Source: Candidatus Desantisiibacteriota bacterium
Lineage (GTDB): Bacteria > JACRDZ01
Reading direction: 5' to 3'
DNA: 17,290 bases
NCBI GenBank assembly: GCA_016209155.1
Contig: JACQWU010000112.1
Coordinates: 2,188-19,477 of the forward strand
Position numbers and translations under genes: made by a program. Positions 7,877 through 14,092 of this stretch are shown piece after piece. Numbering within the stretch: the first letter of the stretch is position 1; each line of letters starts with the position of its first letter. A model generated the notes under the pieces. That model was given only the letters and a program-made list of their open reading frames with translations. It made no database searches and was not told where the DNA came from.

Positions 7877-8917
7877 TTATTTGCCTTCTTCAAGCCGTTT
7901 CATTTTTAATGATTTTTGCAAATTCAAAATTTTTTGAAGCGCTTCTTTTGCTCTTTCCTGAGATTTTTCTTCTTCTTTTTGTGATTCCTGCTTAATTTCA
8001 GTGATTTCTTTTAAAATTTTTTCTGATTTTTTTATTGCTTCATCATATTTATTATTTTCAATACTCTTTTCAATATTACCTGTCTCTGCATTCAAATAAG
8101 CAATCTTTTCGGAAAAGTGCTTATTCACTAAAGCCATTTCCTTTGTATCACTCATTATTTTTTTAATATTAGATATTAATTCTAAAGCTTTATTTTTAAG
8201 CGCCAAATTAATTTTTTCTTCTTTTTCTCTTTTCTTTTCCTCGGTATTTTTTTCTTCTTTTTTTAGTTCAGTTTTATCACCATCTGTTTTTACTGAAGTG
8301 TCTTTTTTATCTTCTTTAGTTTCAGATGACGTTTTTTGAGTTGCAGTTGTTTTTGCTTTTTTTTCCATATTCTCTTCATATACAGAAATAGAATTGTTAA
8401 CTTTTCTCAAAGCATCGCTTGCTATTTCAATACAATCTTTATATTTACTATTATTAAAAGCATTTTTAGCTTTTACCAAATCTGCCTTAGCGTCATTTAG
8501 AAGACGGGCTGATATCTCATCGCTTTCAATATTCTTTTCAATTGCACTTTCAACAGCCACTTCTGCATTACGAATACTTCTTTTGGCATCAATACTCTGC
8601 TTTTCCTGCTCAGCAAGCATTTCTTCCTTTTTGGCCTTTTCCTCTTGTATTCTTTTTTCTTCCACCTGCTGTTTTTTTTCATCTAAATAATTACTATACT
8701 GGCTATAAATCACATAAAACAATCCCAGACCTATAACTATAAATATTACTTTTAATTTTATGGAAATTGTTTCCTGACGATTTTGTGAATATGACATCGT
8801 TGGGTGATGGGATTTAATTCCTGTTCTTAAATATTCATTAAATTCCTTACGTATATCCTCTTGTATAAAAGTTAAATTGAATTTTACCTTTTTGTCTAAT
8901 TTTATAGGCTCTGGCAC
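7877..8917 (-). CDS. Membrane-anchored coiled-coil protein of unknown function
   Basis: 346 residues starting with GTG. The start is supported by GGGAGA (8925-8930, minus strand) seven bases upstream and a promoter further up. Residues 1-50 are polar. Residues about 54-74 (KLKVIFIVIGLGLFYVIYSQY) form one membrane helix. The remaining 270 residues are almost entirely charged helix rich in Lys and Glu, predicted coiled coil. Within it, residues about 115-180 (SARLLNDAKADLVKAKNAFN, then YKDCIEIASDALRKV) have the small-residue periodicity of DUF4398-like helical segments that pack in bundles. A Thr/Ser/Lys/Glu-rich stretch (about 187-228) looks disordered. Topology with a short cytoplasmic N-terminus and an external coil is inferred. 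It is the first gene of the serine operon, 25 bases before the aminotransferase, with no obvious link to serine metabolism. Confidence 0.82.
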   Translation of the reverse strand: MPEPIKLDKKVKFNLTFIQEDIRKEFNEYLRTGIKSHHPTMSYSQNRQETISIKLKVIFIVIGLGLFYVIYSQYSNYLDEKKQQVEEKRIQEEKAKKEEMLAEQEKQSIDAKRSIRNAEVAVESAIEKNIESDEISARLLNDAKADLVKAKNAFNNSKYKDCIEIASDALRKVNNSISVYEENMEKKAKTTATQKTSSETKEDKKDTSVKTDGDKTELKKEEKNTEEKKREKEEKINLALKNKALELISNIKKIMSDTKEMALVNKHFSEKIAYLNAETGNIEKSIENNKYDEAIKKSEKILKEITEIKQESQKEEEKSQERAKEALQKILNLQKSLKMKRLEEGK

Positions 8918-8948
8918 TTAAAAATCTCCCGATTTATTATATCCGTTT

Positions 8949-8978
8949 AAAATAGCATAAAATTATGAATCTTGTCAA
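8949..8978 (-). promoter_or_regulatory. Sigma-70-type promoter of the serine operon
   Basis: On the minus strand a perfect TTGACA (8973-8978) is followed after 18 bases by TATTTT (8949-8954). TGC directly before the -10 makes an extended -10. Transcription would begin near 8942 and give a short leader to the GTG at 8917. An 8-base palindrome AGCATGCT (8978-8985) touches the -35 box and could be an operator, but it is short. Confidence 0.6.
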
Positions 8979-9008
8979 GCATGCTGAAAAATCAAAATTT
9001 AAAAACTC

Positions 9009-9037
9009 TTGACAAAATAAATTTTCAGTTTAATAAT
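9009..9037 (+). promoter_or_regulatory. Sigma-70-type promoter of the kdp leader
   Basis: Perfect -35 TTGACA (9009-9014), a 17-base spacer and -10 AATAAT (9032-9037, five of six matches). Transcription would start near 9044, about 45 bases before the first riboswitch. It is divergent from the serine operon promoter, with about 30 bases between the two -35 boxes. No second promoter of this quality is seen between the two riboswitches, so both should be on the same transcript. Confidence 0.7.
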
Positions 9038-9087
9038 CATAAATACATGCTTAATTTAGTTTCAGATGGTAATTATTTAAAAGTCTG

Positions 9088-9205
9088 AAAAAAGCGGGGA
9101 ACCCAGGATGTTGGTTTTATAAACCTTGGGGCGAATATCTGAGAATATCAGATTAGGGTGATCCGACCCGAGCCCGACAGCTAACTTCGTAGGCACATAC
9201 TTGGA
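9088..9205 (+). promoter_or_regulatory. c-di-AMP riboswitch (ydaO/yuaA class), copy 1
   Basis: Conserved blocks of the ydaO/yuaA aptamer appear in order: GCGGGGAACCCAGG (9094-9107), TTGGGGCGAAT (9126-9136), TTAGGGTGATCC near 9153, and CCCGAGCCCGACAGCTAAC near 9167-9185 followed by GTAGGC. Internal pairings are visible: GGTTT/AAACC (9113-9117 with 9121-9125) in the variable loop and ATCTGA/TCAGAT (9137-9142 with 9148-9153). I could not pair a full canonical P1 stem by eye. This class is normally an OFF switch: c-di-AMP stabilises the aptamer and the downstream terminator forms, lowering K+ uptake gene expression. Control of kdp fits the c-di-AMP and potassium link known in this class. Confidence 0.93.
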
Positions 9206-9214
9206 ACTTAAAAG

Positions 9215-9240
9215 CCAGAGAAAGTGTCTCTGGTTTTTTT
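9215..9240 (+). terminator. Intrinsic terminator of riboswitch copy 1
   Basis: Perfect 7-base stem CCAGAGA / TCTCTGG (9215-9221, 9227-9233) with loop AAGTG and seven T residues (9234-9240). It sits 10-20 bases after the aptamer, as expected for an expression platform. It is identical to the terminator of copy 2. Confidence 0.9.
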
Positions 9241-9244
9241 ATTT

Positions 9245-9265
9245 GGAGGTGGATTATAAATGTAA
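9245..9265 (+). other. Shine-Dalgarno plus start-stop (ATG-TAA) after riboswitch 1
   Basis: GGAGGT (9245-9250) is followed nine bases later by ATG (9260-9262) and immediately by TAA (9263-9265). The position relative to terminator 1 mirrors that of the kdpF ribosome binding site and ATG after terminator 2. It may be the relic of a gene once controlled by copy 1, or a minimal start-stop element that holds a ribosome. No longer reading frame with a good start follows before copy 2. Confidence 0.5.
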
Positions 9266-9312
9266 AATATAAATGCTTAATATTTTTCTGATTTTTTATG
9301 AAAAAAATTTGG

Positions 9313-9430
9313 GAAAAAGCGGAGGACCCAGGAAAATGATCAATATGATCTTGGGGCGAATATCTGGAAATATCAGATTAGGGTGATCCGACCCGAGCCC
9401 GACAGCTAACTTCGTAGGCACATACTTGGA
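9313..9430 (+). promoter_or_regulatory. c-di-AMP riboswitch (ydaO/yuaA class), copy 2
   Basis: The same block order as copy 1: GCGGAGGACCCAGG (9319-9332), TTGGGGCGAAT (9351-9361) and then the identical 3' half with CCCGACAGCTAAC and GTAGGC. GGAGGA is closer to the class consensus than copy 1's GGGGAA. The variable hairpin GATCA/TGATC (9338-9342 with 9346-9350) has a different sequence from copy 1 but occupies exactly the same positions. It lies directly before kdpF and would make the final transcription decision for the operon. Confidence 0.93.
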
Positions 9431-9439
9431 ACTTAAAAG

Positions 9440-9465
9440 CCAGAGAAAGTGTCTCTGGTTTTTTT
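9440..9465 (+). terminator. Intrinsic terminator of riboswitch copy 2
   Basis: Same stem CCAGAGA / TCTCTGG (9440-9446, 9452-9458), loop AAGTG and seven T residues (9459-9465) as copy 1. It ends five bases before the kdpF ribosome binding site (AGGGAGG, 9471-9477), so premature termination here would silence the whole operon. Confidence 0.9.
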
Positions 9466-9486
9466 ATTTTAGGGAGGAAAAAATAC

Positions 9487-9576
9487 ATGTCAATCACATA
9501 TTTAGTTGCAGGAATAGTAGCATTTTTACTTTTAATTTATCTTTTAATCGCACTTTTAAAACCGGAGATATTCTAA
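9487..9576 (+). CDS. kdpF: KdpF, small membrane subunit of the Kdp K+-ATPase
   Basis: A 29-residue protein beginning MSITYLVAGIVAFLLL and ending KPEIF. It is a single hydrophobic helix with the Lys-Pro-Glu-x-Phe end that is characteristic of KdpF. In E. coli this subunit stabilises the KdpABC complex in the membrane. The ATG is preceded by AGGGAGG (9471-9477) at a nine-base spacing. The TAA overlaps the kdpA ATG by one base (TAATG), so the two are translationally coupled. It is the first gene after the tandem riboswitch and is easily missed because of its size. Confidence 0.93.
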   Translation: MSITYLVAGIVAFLLLIYLLIALLKPEIF

Positions 9577-11312
9577 TGAACATAAATAATGTTATTCAAT
9601 CATTATTATTTTTAGCTGTTTTAATTATATCAATTAAACCGCTTGGTATTTATATGGCGTATATATATGAAGGCAAACCTATAGGTATTAATGTGTGGCT
9701 TGTTCCTATTGAAAAATGGCTTTATCGTATTTCAGGGGTTGATTCTGAAACGGAGATGCCATGGAAAGAATATGCAATTGCGATGATGATTTTTAATATC
9801 ATAGGAATTTTCATCGTTTTTCTTTTGCAGCGTATTCAAGCATTTCTTCCTTTAAATCCGATGAATATGCCTAATGTACCTGAGGATTTATCATTTAATA
9901 CAGCAGTTAGTTTTGCTACAAACACCAACTGGCAAAGCTATGGAGGAGAAACCACTTTAAGTTATTTCACACAAATGATAGGATTAACCGTACAAAATTT
10001 TGTTTCTGCTGCAACAGGTATGGCATTAATCCTTCCTCTAATCAGGGGATTTATGCAAAAACAGAAAGAAACAATTGGAAATTTCTGGGTAGATTTGACG
10101 AGGTCTGTACTTTATGTTTTATTACCGCTTGCAATTGTTTTTGCGCTGGTTCTTATATCGTGTGGTGTTATTCAAACATTTAGACCTTCGATAAAAACTT
10201 CTTTACTACAGATAACAAAAAATGAAAAAGGCGACATAATATCTGAACAAACAATTGCTCTTGGCCCTGCTGCTTCACAAATTGCAATTAAACAATTAGG
10301 AACAAATGGAGGAGGATTTTTTAATGTCAATTCTGCTCATCCATTTGAAAATCCGGATGCGCTGACAAATTTTCTGGAACTTATAGCAATACTTTTGATA
10401 CCGGCTGCACTGTGTTATTCCTTTGGATATATGGTTGGAGATGTTCGTCAGGGAATGGCACTTCTTGCCGTAATGCTGATTATTTTCATTCCATGCCTAT
10501 TAGGATCTGTTTACTTTGAACAAAAAGGGAATCCTGTTTTTAAAAATTTCAATATTGATCAGCAGGCTACAAACCTTCAGCCGGGTGGAAATATGGAAGG
10601 GAAAGAAGCGCGTTTTGGTATAGTAAACTCATCTATTTGGGCAGTATCCACGACAGCCGCTTCTAATGGTTCGATAAATTCAATGCATGATTCACATACT
10701 CCAATGTCAGGGCTTATTCAAATGTGGTTGATGCAAATAGGGGAGGTAATTTTCGGAGGTGTTGGTTCAGGGCTTTACGGGATGATTTCATTCGCAATCG
10801 TAGCTGTGTTTATATCGGGACTTATGATAGGACGAACTCCTGAATATTTAGGCAAAAAAATTGAATCTTATGAAATGAAAATGGCATCAATAATGATATT
10901 AATTCCACCCATATTAGTTCTTGGTGGAACTGCAATTGCGGTCGTTTTACCAGAAGCAAAAGCTGCTATCTTAAACCATGGGCCACATGGCTTTAGCGAA
11001 GTATTGTATGCTTTTTCATCAGCCGGTAATAATAACGGAAGCGCATTTGCAGGACTCGGAGTAAATACCTTTTTTTATAATATTTCACTTGGGATAGCAA
11101 TGTTTTGTGCGCGTTACTTTTTGGCTATCCCAATACTTGCAATTGCCGGATCATTATCAAAGAAAAAAATTATTCCGGTAAGCCAGGGCACTTTGCCAAC
11201 TTATACACCGCTTTTTGTAACATTTTTAACTATGATTGTTATAATTGTTGGTGCATTAACTTTTTTCCCGGCATTAGCCCTGGGCCCGATTGTTGAACAT
11301 TTAATGATGTAA
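9576..11312 (+). CDS. kdpA: KdpA, potassium-translocating subunit of the Kdp K+-ATPase
   Basis: 578 residues with about ten membrane helices. KdpA is the channel-like subunit of the superfamily of K+ transporters and forms the selectivity filter for high-affinity K+ uptake. The four pore-loop segments are visible: TNTNWQSYGGE (115-125), TNGGGFFN (243-250), TTAASNGS (359-366) and SAGNNNGSAF (482-491). I chose the ATG at 9576, giving MNINNVIQSLLFLAVLII, because it overlaps the kdpF stop and matches the family N-terminus. The frame is open further upstream, but an ATG at 9426 would run through the riboswitch terminator and kdpF. A REP-like palindrome follows in the 61-base gap to kdpB. Confidence 0.97.
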   Translation: MNINNVIQSLLFLAVLIISIKPLGIYMAYIYEGKPIGINVWLVPIEKWLYRISGVDSETEMPWKEYAIAMMIFNIIGIFIVFLLQRIQAFLPLNPMNMPNVPEDLSFNTAVSFATNTNWQSYGGETTLSYFTQMIGLTVQNFVSAATGMALILPLIRGFMQKQKETIGNFWVDLTRSVLYVLLPLAIVFALVLISCGVIQTFRPSIKTSLLQITKNEKGDIISEQTIALGPAASQIAIKQLGTNGGGFFNVNSAHPFENPDALTNFLELIAILLIPAALCYSFGYMVGDVRQGMALLAVMLIIFIPCLLGSVYFEQKGNPVFKNFNIDQQATNLQPGGNMEGKEARFGIVNSSIWAVSTTAASNGSINSMHDSHTPMSGLIQMWLMQIGEVIFGGVGSGLYGMISFAIVAVFISGLMIGRTPEYLGKKIESYEMKMASIMILIPPILVLGGTAIAVVLPEAKAAILNHGPHGFSEVLYAFSSAGNNNGSAFAGLGVNTFFYNISLGIAMFCARYFLAIPILAIAGSLSKKKIIPVSQGTLPTYTPLFVTFLTMIVIIVGALTFFPALALGPIVEHLMM

Positions 11313-11317
11313 TTATT

Positions 11318-11343
11318 GTAGGGGCAGACCTATGTGTCTACCC
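11318..11343 (+). repeat. REP-like palindrome with GTAGG head between kdpA and kdpB
   Basis: GTAG (11318-11321) is followed by GGGCAGAC (11322-11329), a six-base loop and GTCTACCC (11336-11343); the arms pair with one C-A mismatch. There is no T-run. A hairpin here could tune the relative level of kdpA and kdpB mRNA. The GTAG head is shared with the elements at 3377 and 13453, although the stems are unrelated. Confidence 0.55.
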
Positions 11344-11373
11344 TAAATGAACAAAATATTAGGAGATTCATAA

Positions 11374-13449
11374 ATGAGTAAATCGTACAAACAAAAATCG
11401 TTATTTGAATGGGCTATCATTGGCCCTGCTATTATTAATTCTATAAAAAAATTAGATCCGGGACATCAAATTAAAAATCCTGTAATGTTCGTTGTTTTGA
11501 TTGGCAGTATATTTACAACAGGCCTTTTTATACAAGCACTTGTAGGTCAGGGAGAAGCTCCGGCAAATTTCATTCTGGCAATTTCATTATGGTTATGGTT
11601 TACCGTAATTTTTGCCAATTTTGCGGAAGCAATGGCTGAAGGACGAGGGAAAGCGCAGGCTGATTCCTTAAGAAAAGTACGCAAGGATACACCGGCTAAA
11701 AAACTTGCACAAAATAAATATGGCACAAATCATACAATTGTATCGGCATCAACGCTCAGCAAGGGAGACGTTGTTCTTATCGAAGCAGGAGATGCCATTC
11801 CCATGGATGGAGAAGTTATTGAAGGAGTAGCATCGGTGGATGAAAGCGCAATTACCGGAGAAAGTGCGCCGGTAATACGTGAAAGTGGCGGTGATAGAAG
11901 CGCAGTTACAGGTGGAACACGCGTTCTTTCAGACTGGCTTGTAGTACGTATAAGTACAAATCCGGGGGAAACATTTCTTGATCGCATGATTGCCATGGTA
12001 GAAGGTGCTAAAAGACAAAAAACTCCAAATGAAATAGCACTCTGCATTCTACTTGCAGTTTTCACTTTGATATTTCTATTAGCCTGTGTAACTCTTTTAC
12101 CGTTTTCCATATATAGTGTACTTACAGCCGGGCATGGAGTACCAATAACGATTACCGCACTCGTGGCTTTACTTGTGTGTCTTATCCCAACTACAATAGG
12201 AGGTTTATTACCGGCAATAGGTATAGCTGGAATGGACAAAATGATTCAGGCAAATGTTATTGCTACATCCGGACGTGCAGTAGAAGCTGCCGGGGATGTT
12301 GATGTATTGCTTCTTGATAAAACAGGTACCATAACACTCGGGAACAGACAGGCTGTGGCATTTTTACCCGCTAAAGGCATAACGGCTGAGCTAATAGCTG
12401 ATGCAGCTCAAATATCCTCTCTTTCCGATGAAACTCCTGAAGGAAGAAGCATTGTTATTCTCGCTAAAGAAAAATATAATATTCGCGCCAGACAAATACA
12501 TGAATTAAATGCAAAATTTATTCCTTTTACGGCACAAACACGAATGAGTGGTGTAAATTTGGGTGATGGACGCCAAATTAGAAAGGGCGCTATTGATGCA
12601 ATTGAAAATTATGTAAAAAGTCTTGGAGGATTTTTTCCTGAGGAATTAAAAACAAATATTGAATCAATATCAAAAACAGGTGGAACACCGCTTGTTGTGG
12701 CTGAGCATAAGAATGTTCTTGGTCTTATACATTTAAAAGATATAATAAAAGGTGGGATTAAAGAGCGGTTTGAAGAACTTCGCAGAATGGGAATAAAAAC
12801 AGTAATGATAACCGGAGATAATCCTTTAACAGCTGCAGCAATAGCCGCAGAAGCAGGAATGGATGATTTTTTAGCGCAGGCAACACCTGAAACCAAACTT
12901 AAATATATTCGGGATATGCAGGCAGGTGGGAGGCTTGTAGCCATGACCGGAGACGGTACAAACGATGCTCCGGCGCTTGCTCAGGCAGATGTTGCAGTTG
13001 CAATGAACACCGGCACACAAGCTGCAAAAGAAGCCGTGAATATGGTAGATCTTGATTACAATCCAACAAAACTTATTCAAATTGTTGAAATAGGAAAACA
13101 ACTTTTAATGACAAGAGGATCTCTGACTACATTCAGTATTGCCAATGACATTTCCAAATATTTTGCAATTATACCAGCTGCGTTTGCCACAACATATCCT
13201 GTGCTAAATAGCTTAAATATTATGCACCTTGCAACTCCGTCAAGCGCGATTTTATCAGCGGTTATTTTTAATGCAATTATTATAATATTTCTTATCCCAC
13301 TTGCTTTAAAAGGTATTGCATATAAACCAATGCCGGCAAACCGATTACTACGAAATAATCTTTTAATTTATGGTGTCGGAGGTCTTATAACACCATTTAT
13401 CGGTATTAAATTGATTGATATGCTTTTGGTTGCATTGCATTTGGTGTAA
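11374..13449 (+). CDS. kdpB: KdpB, catalytic P-type ATPase subunit of the Kdp K+-ATPase
   Basis: A 691-residue class IA P-type ATPase, close to the usual length of about 680. It hydrolyses ATP to drive K+ import through KdpA. Visible motifs are the actuator TGES (161-164), the phosphorylation site Asp315 in DKTGTITLG, nucleotide-binding FTAQTRMSG (385-393) and RKGA (403-406), TGDNP (480-484) and GDGTNDAPA (526-534). The segment [19 protein letters not shown] is diagnostic of KdpB. Ser164 in TGES corresponds to the serine (Ser162) whose phosphorylation inhibits E. coli KdpB, so that control could operate here. AGGAG (11361-11365) precedes the ATG. Confidence 0.98.
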   Translation: MSKSYKQKSLFEWAIIGPAIINSIKKLDPGHQIKNPVMFVVLIGSIFTTGLFIQALVGQGEAPANFILAISLWLWFTVIFANFAEAMAEGRGKAQADSLRKVRKDTPAKKLAQNKYGTNHTIVSASTLSKGDVVLIEAGDAIPMDGEVIEGVASVDESAITGESAPVIRESGGDRSAVTGGTRVLSDWLVVRISTNPGETFLDRMIAMVEGAKRQKTPNEIALCILLAVFTLIFLLACVTLLPFSIYSVLTAGHGVPITITALVALLVCLIPTTIGGLLPAIGIAGMDKMIQANVIATSGRAVEAAGDVDVLLLDKTGTITLGNRQAVAFLPAKGITAELIADAAQISSLSDETPEGRSIVILAKEKYNIRARQIHELNAKFIPFTAQTRMSGVNLGDGRQIRKGAIDAIENYVKSLGGFFPEELKTNIESISKTGGTPLVVAEHKNVLGLIHLKDIIKGGIKERFEELRRMGIKTVMITGDNPLTAAAIAAEAGMDDFLAQATPETKLKYIRDMQAGGRLVAMTGDGTNDAPALAQADVAVAMNTGTQAAKEAVNMVDLDYNPTKLIQIVEIGKQLLMTRGSLTTFSIANDISKYFAIIPAAFATTYPVLNSLNIMHLATPSSAILSAVIFNAIIIIFLIPLALKGIAYKPMPANRLLRNNLLIYGVGGLITPFIGIKLIDMLLVALHLV

Positions 13450-13452
13450 ATT

Positions 13453-13481
13453 GTAGGGAACGGTTTAAAACCGTTCCTTAC
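13453..13481 (+). repeat. REP-like palindrome with GTAGG head between kdpB and kdpC
   Basis: A near-perfect hairpin: GTAGGGAACGGTTT (13453-13466), a one-base centre and AAACCGTTCCTTAC (13468-13481). All 14 positions pair, one of them as a G-T wobble. It starts three bases after the kdpB stop and ends before the kdpC ribosome binding site (13492-13496). There is no T-run, so termination is unlikely; an RNA-stabilising or processing role is possible. Confidence 0.65.
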
Positions 13482-13501
13482 GTATTCATATAGGAGAAAA
13501 A

Positions 13502-14080
13502 ATGTTTAAAAATCAAATAAAACCGGCAATCTTCATGTTCTTAATTTTAACAATAGTCACAGGTATTATTTATCCGCTTGTTATAACTGGAATAGCTCAA
13601 CTGGTTTTTTCTGAAAAAGCAAATGGAAGTATAATATACAAAGATGGAAAGCCAATTGGATCCAAATTTATAGGACAGTCATTTGATGATCCTAAATATT
13701 TTTGGGGACGGCTTTCTGCAACAACACCTGCATACAATGCGGCAAGTTCATCAGGATCTAATTTAGGACCATTAAATCCGCAGTTGATTAATAATGTCAA
13801 AGCGCGCGTTAAAGCTTTAACAATATCTGATCCTGATAACAAAAATCCAATTCCTGTTGATCTTGTTACAAGTTCAGCAAGCGGACTGGATCCTCATATT
13901 AGTGTTGCAGGAGCTATGTATCAAATAGGCCGTGTAGTGCGTTTGCAGGGAATACGAGAAGAAACATTAAAATCAATCGTAAAAAAGCACACATGCGGAC
14001 GGTTTTTAGGTTTAATTGGTGAGCCGGTTGTAAATGTGCTTGAACTTAATTTAGAATTAAATGAAAATAGGATGAAATGA
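13502..14080 (+). CDS. kdpC: KdpC, accessory subunit of the Kdp K+-ATPase
   Basis: 192 residues with one N-terminal membrane helix (about 9-34, IFMFLILTIVTGIIYPLVIT). The external domain carries the family segments GSKFIGQSFDDPKYFWGRLS and TPAYNAASSSGSNLGPLNPQL. KdpC stabilises the complex and raises its nucleotide affinity. A second hallmark is SASGLDPHISVAGAMYQIGRV (about 125-145). The ATG has AGGAG (13492-13496) five bases upstream. The C-terminal region (HTCGRFLGLIGEPVVNVLEL) is typical of full-length KdpC. The gap to the kdpD-like gene is 12 bases, so the two are co-transcribed. Confidence 0.96.
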   Translation: MFKNQIKPAIFMFLILTIVTGIIYPLVITGIAQLVFSEKANGSIIYKDGKPIGSKFIGQSFDDPKYFWGRLSATTPAYNAASSSGSNLGPLNPQLINNVKARVKALTISDPDNKNPIPVDLVTSSASGLDPHISVAGAMYQIGRVVRLQGIREETLKSIVKKHTCGRFLGLIGEPVVNVLELNLELNENRMK

Positions 14081-14092
14081 GGTATAATAATT

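Larger units (their letters stand above)
9091..9469 (+). repeat. Tandem duplication of the riboswitch-terminator unit, 225-base period
   Basis: Aligning the region to itself at an offset of 225 needs no gap from about 9091/9316 to 9244/9469. A block of 101 bases (9144-9244 against 9369-9469), covering the 3' half of the aptamer and the whole terminator, is identical. The 5' part differs, mostly in the variable hairpin. This is best read as a duplication with recent homogenisation or strong constraint on the 3' half. Confidence 0.9.

Noticed and set aside
9273-9385. Small open frame starting at the ATG at 9273 and reading into riboswitch copy 2
   Set aside because: It lacks a suitably spaced ribosome binding site and its sequence is dictated by the aptamer; it does not look like a gene.
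9426-9575. Upstream extension of kdpA to an ATG at 9426
   Set aside because: The added 50 codons read through the riboswitch terminator and kdpF in another frame. The ATG at 9576 overlaps the kdpF stop and matches the KdpA N-terminus.
11730-12239. 169-codon minus-strand open frame
   Set aside because: It lies wholly inside kdpB, has low-complexity composition and no ribosome binding site; it is a shadow of the conserved coding frame.
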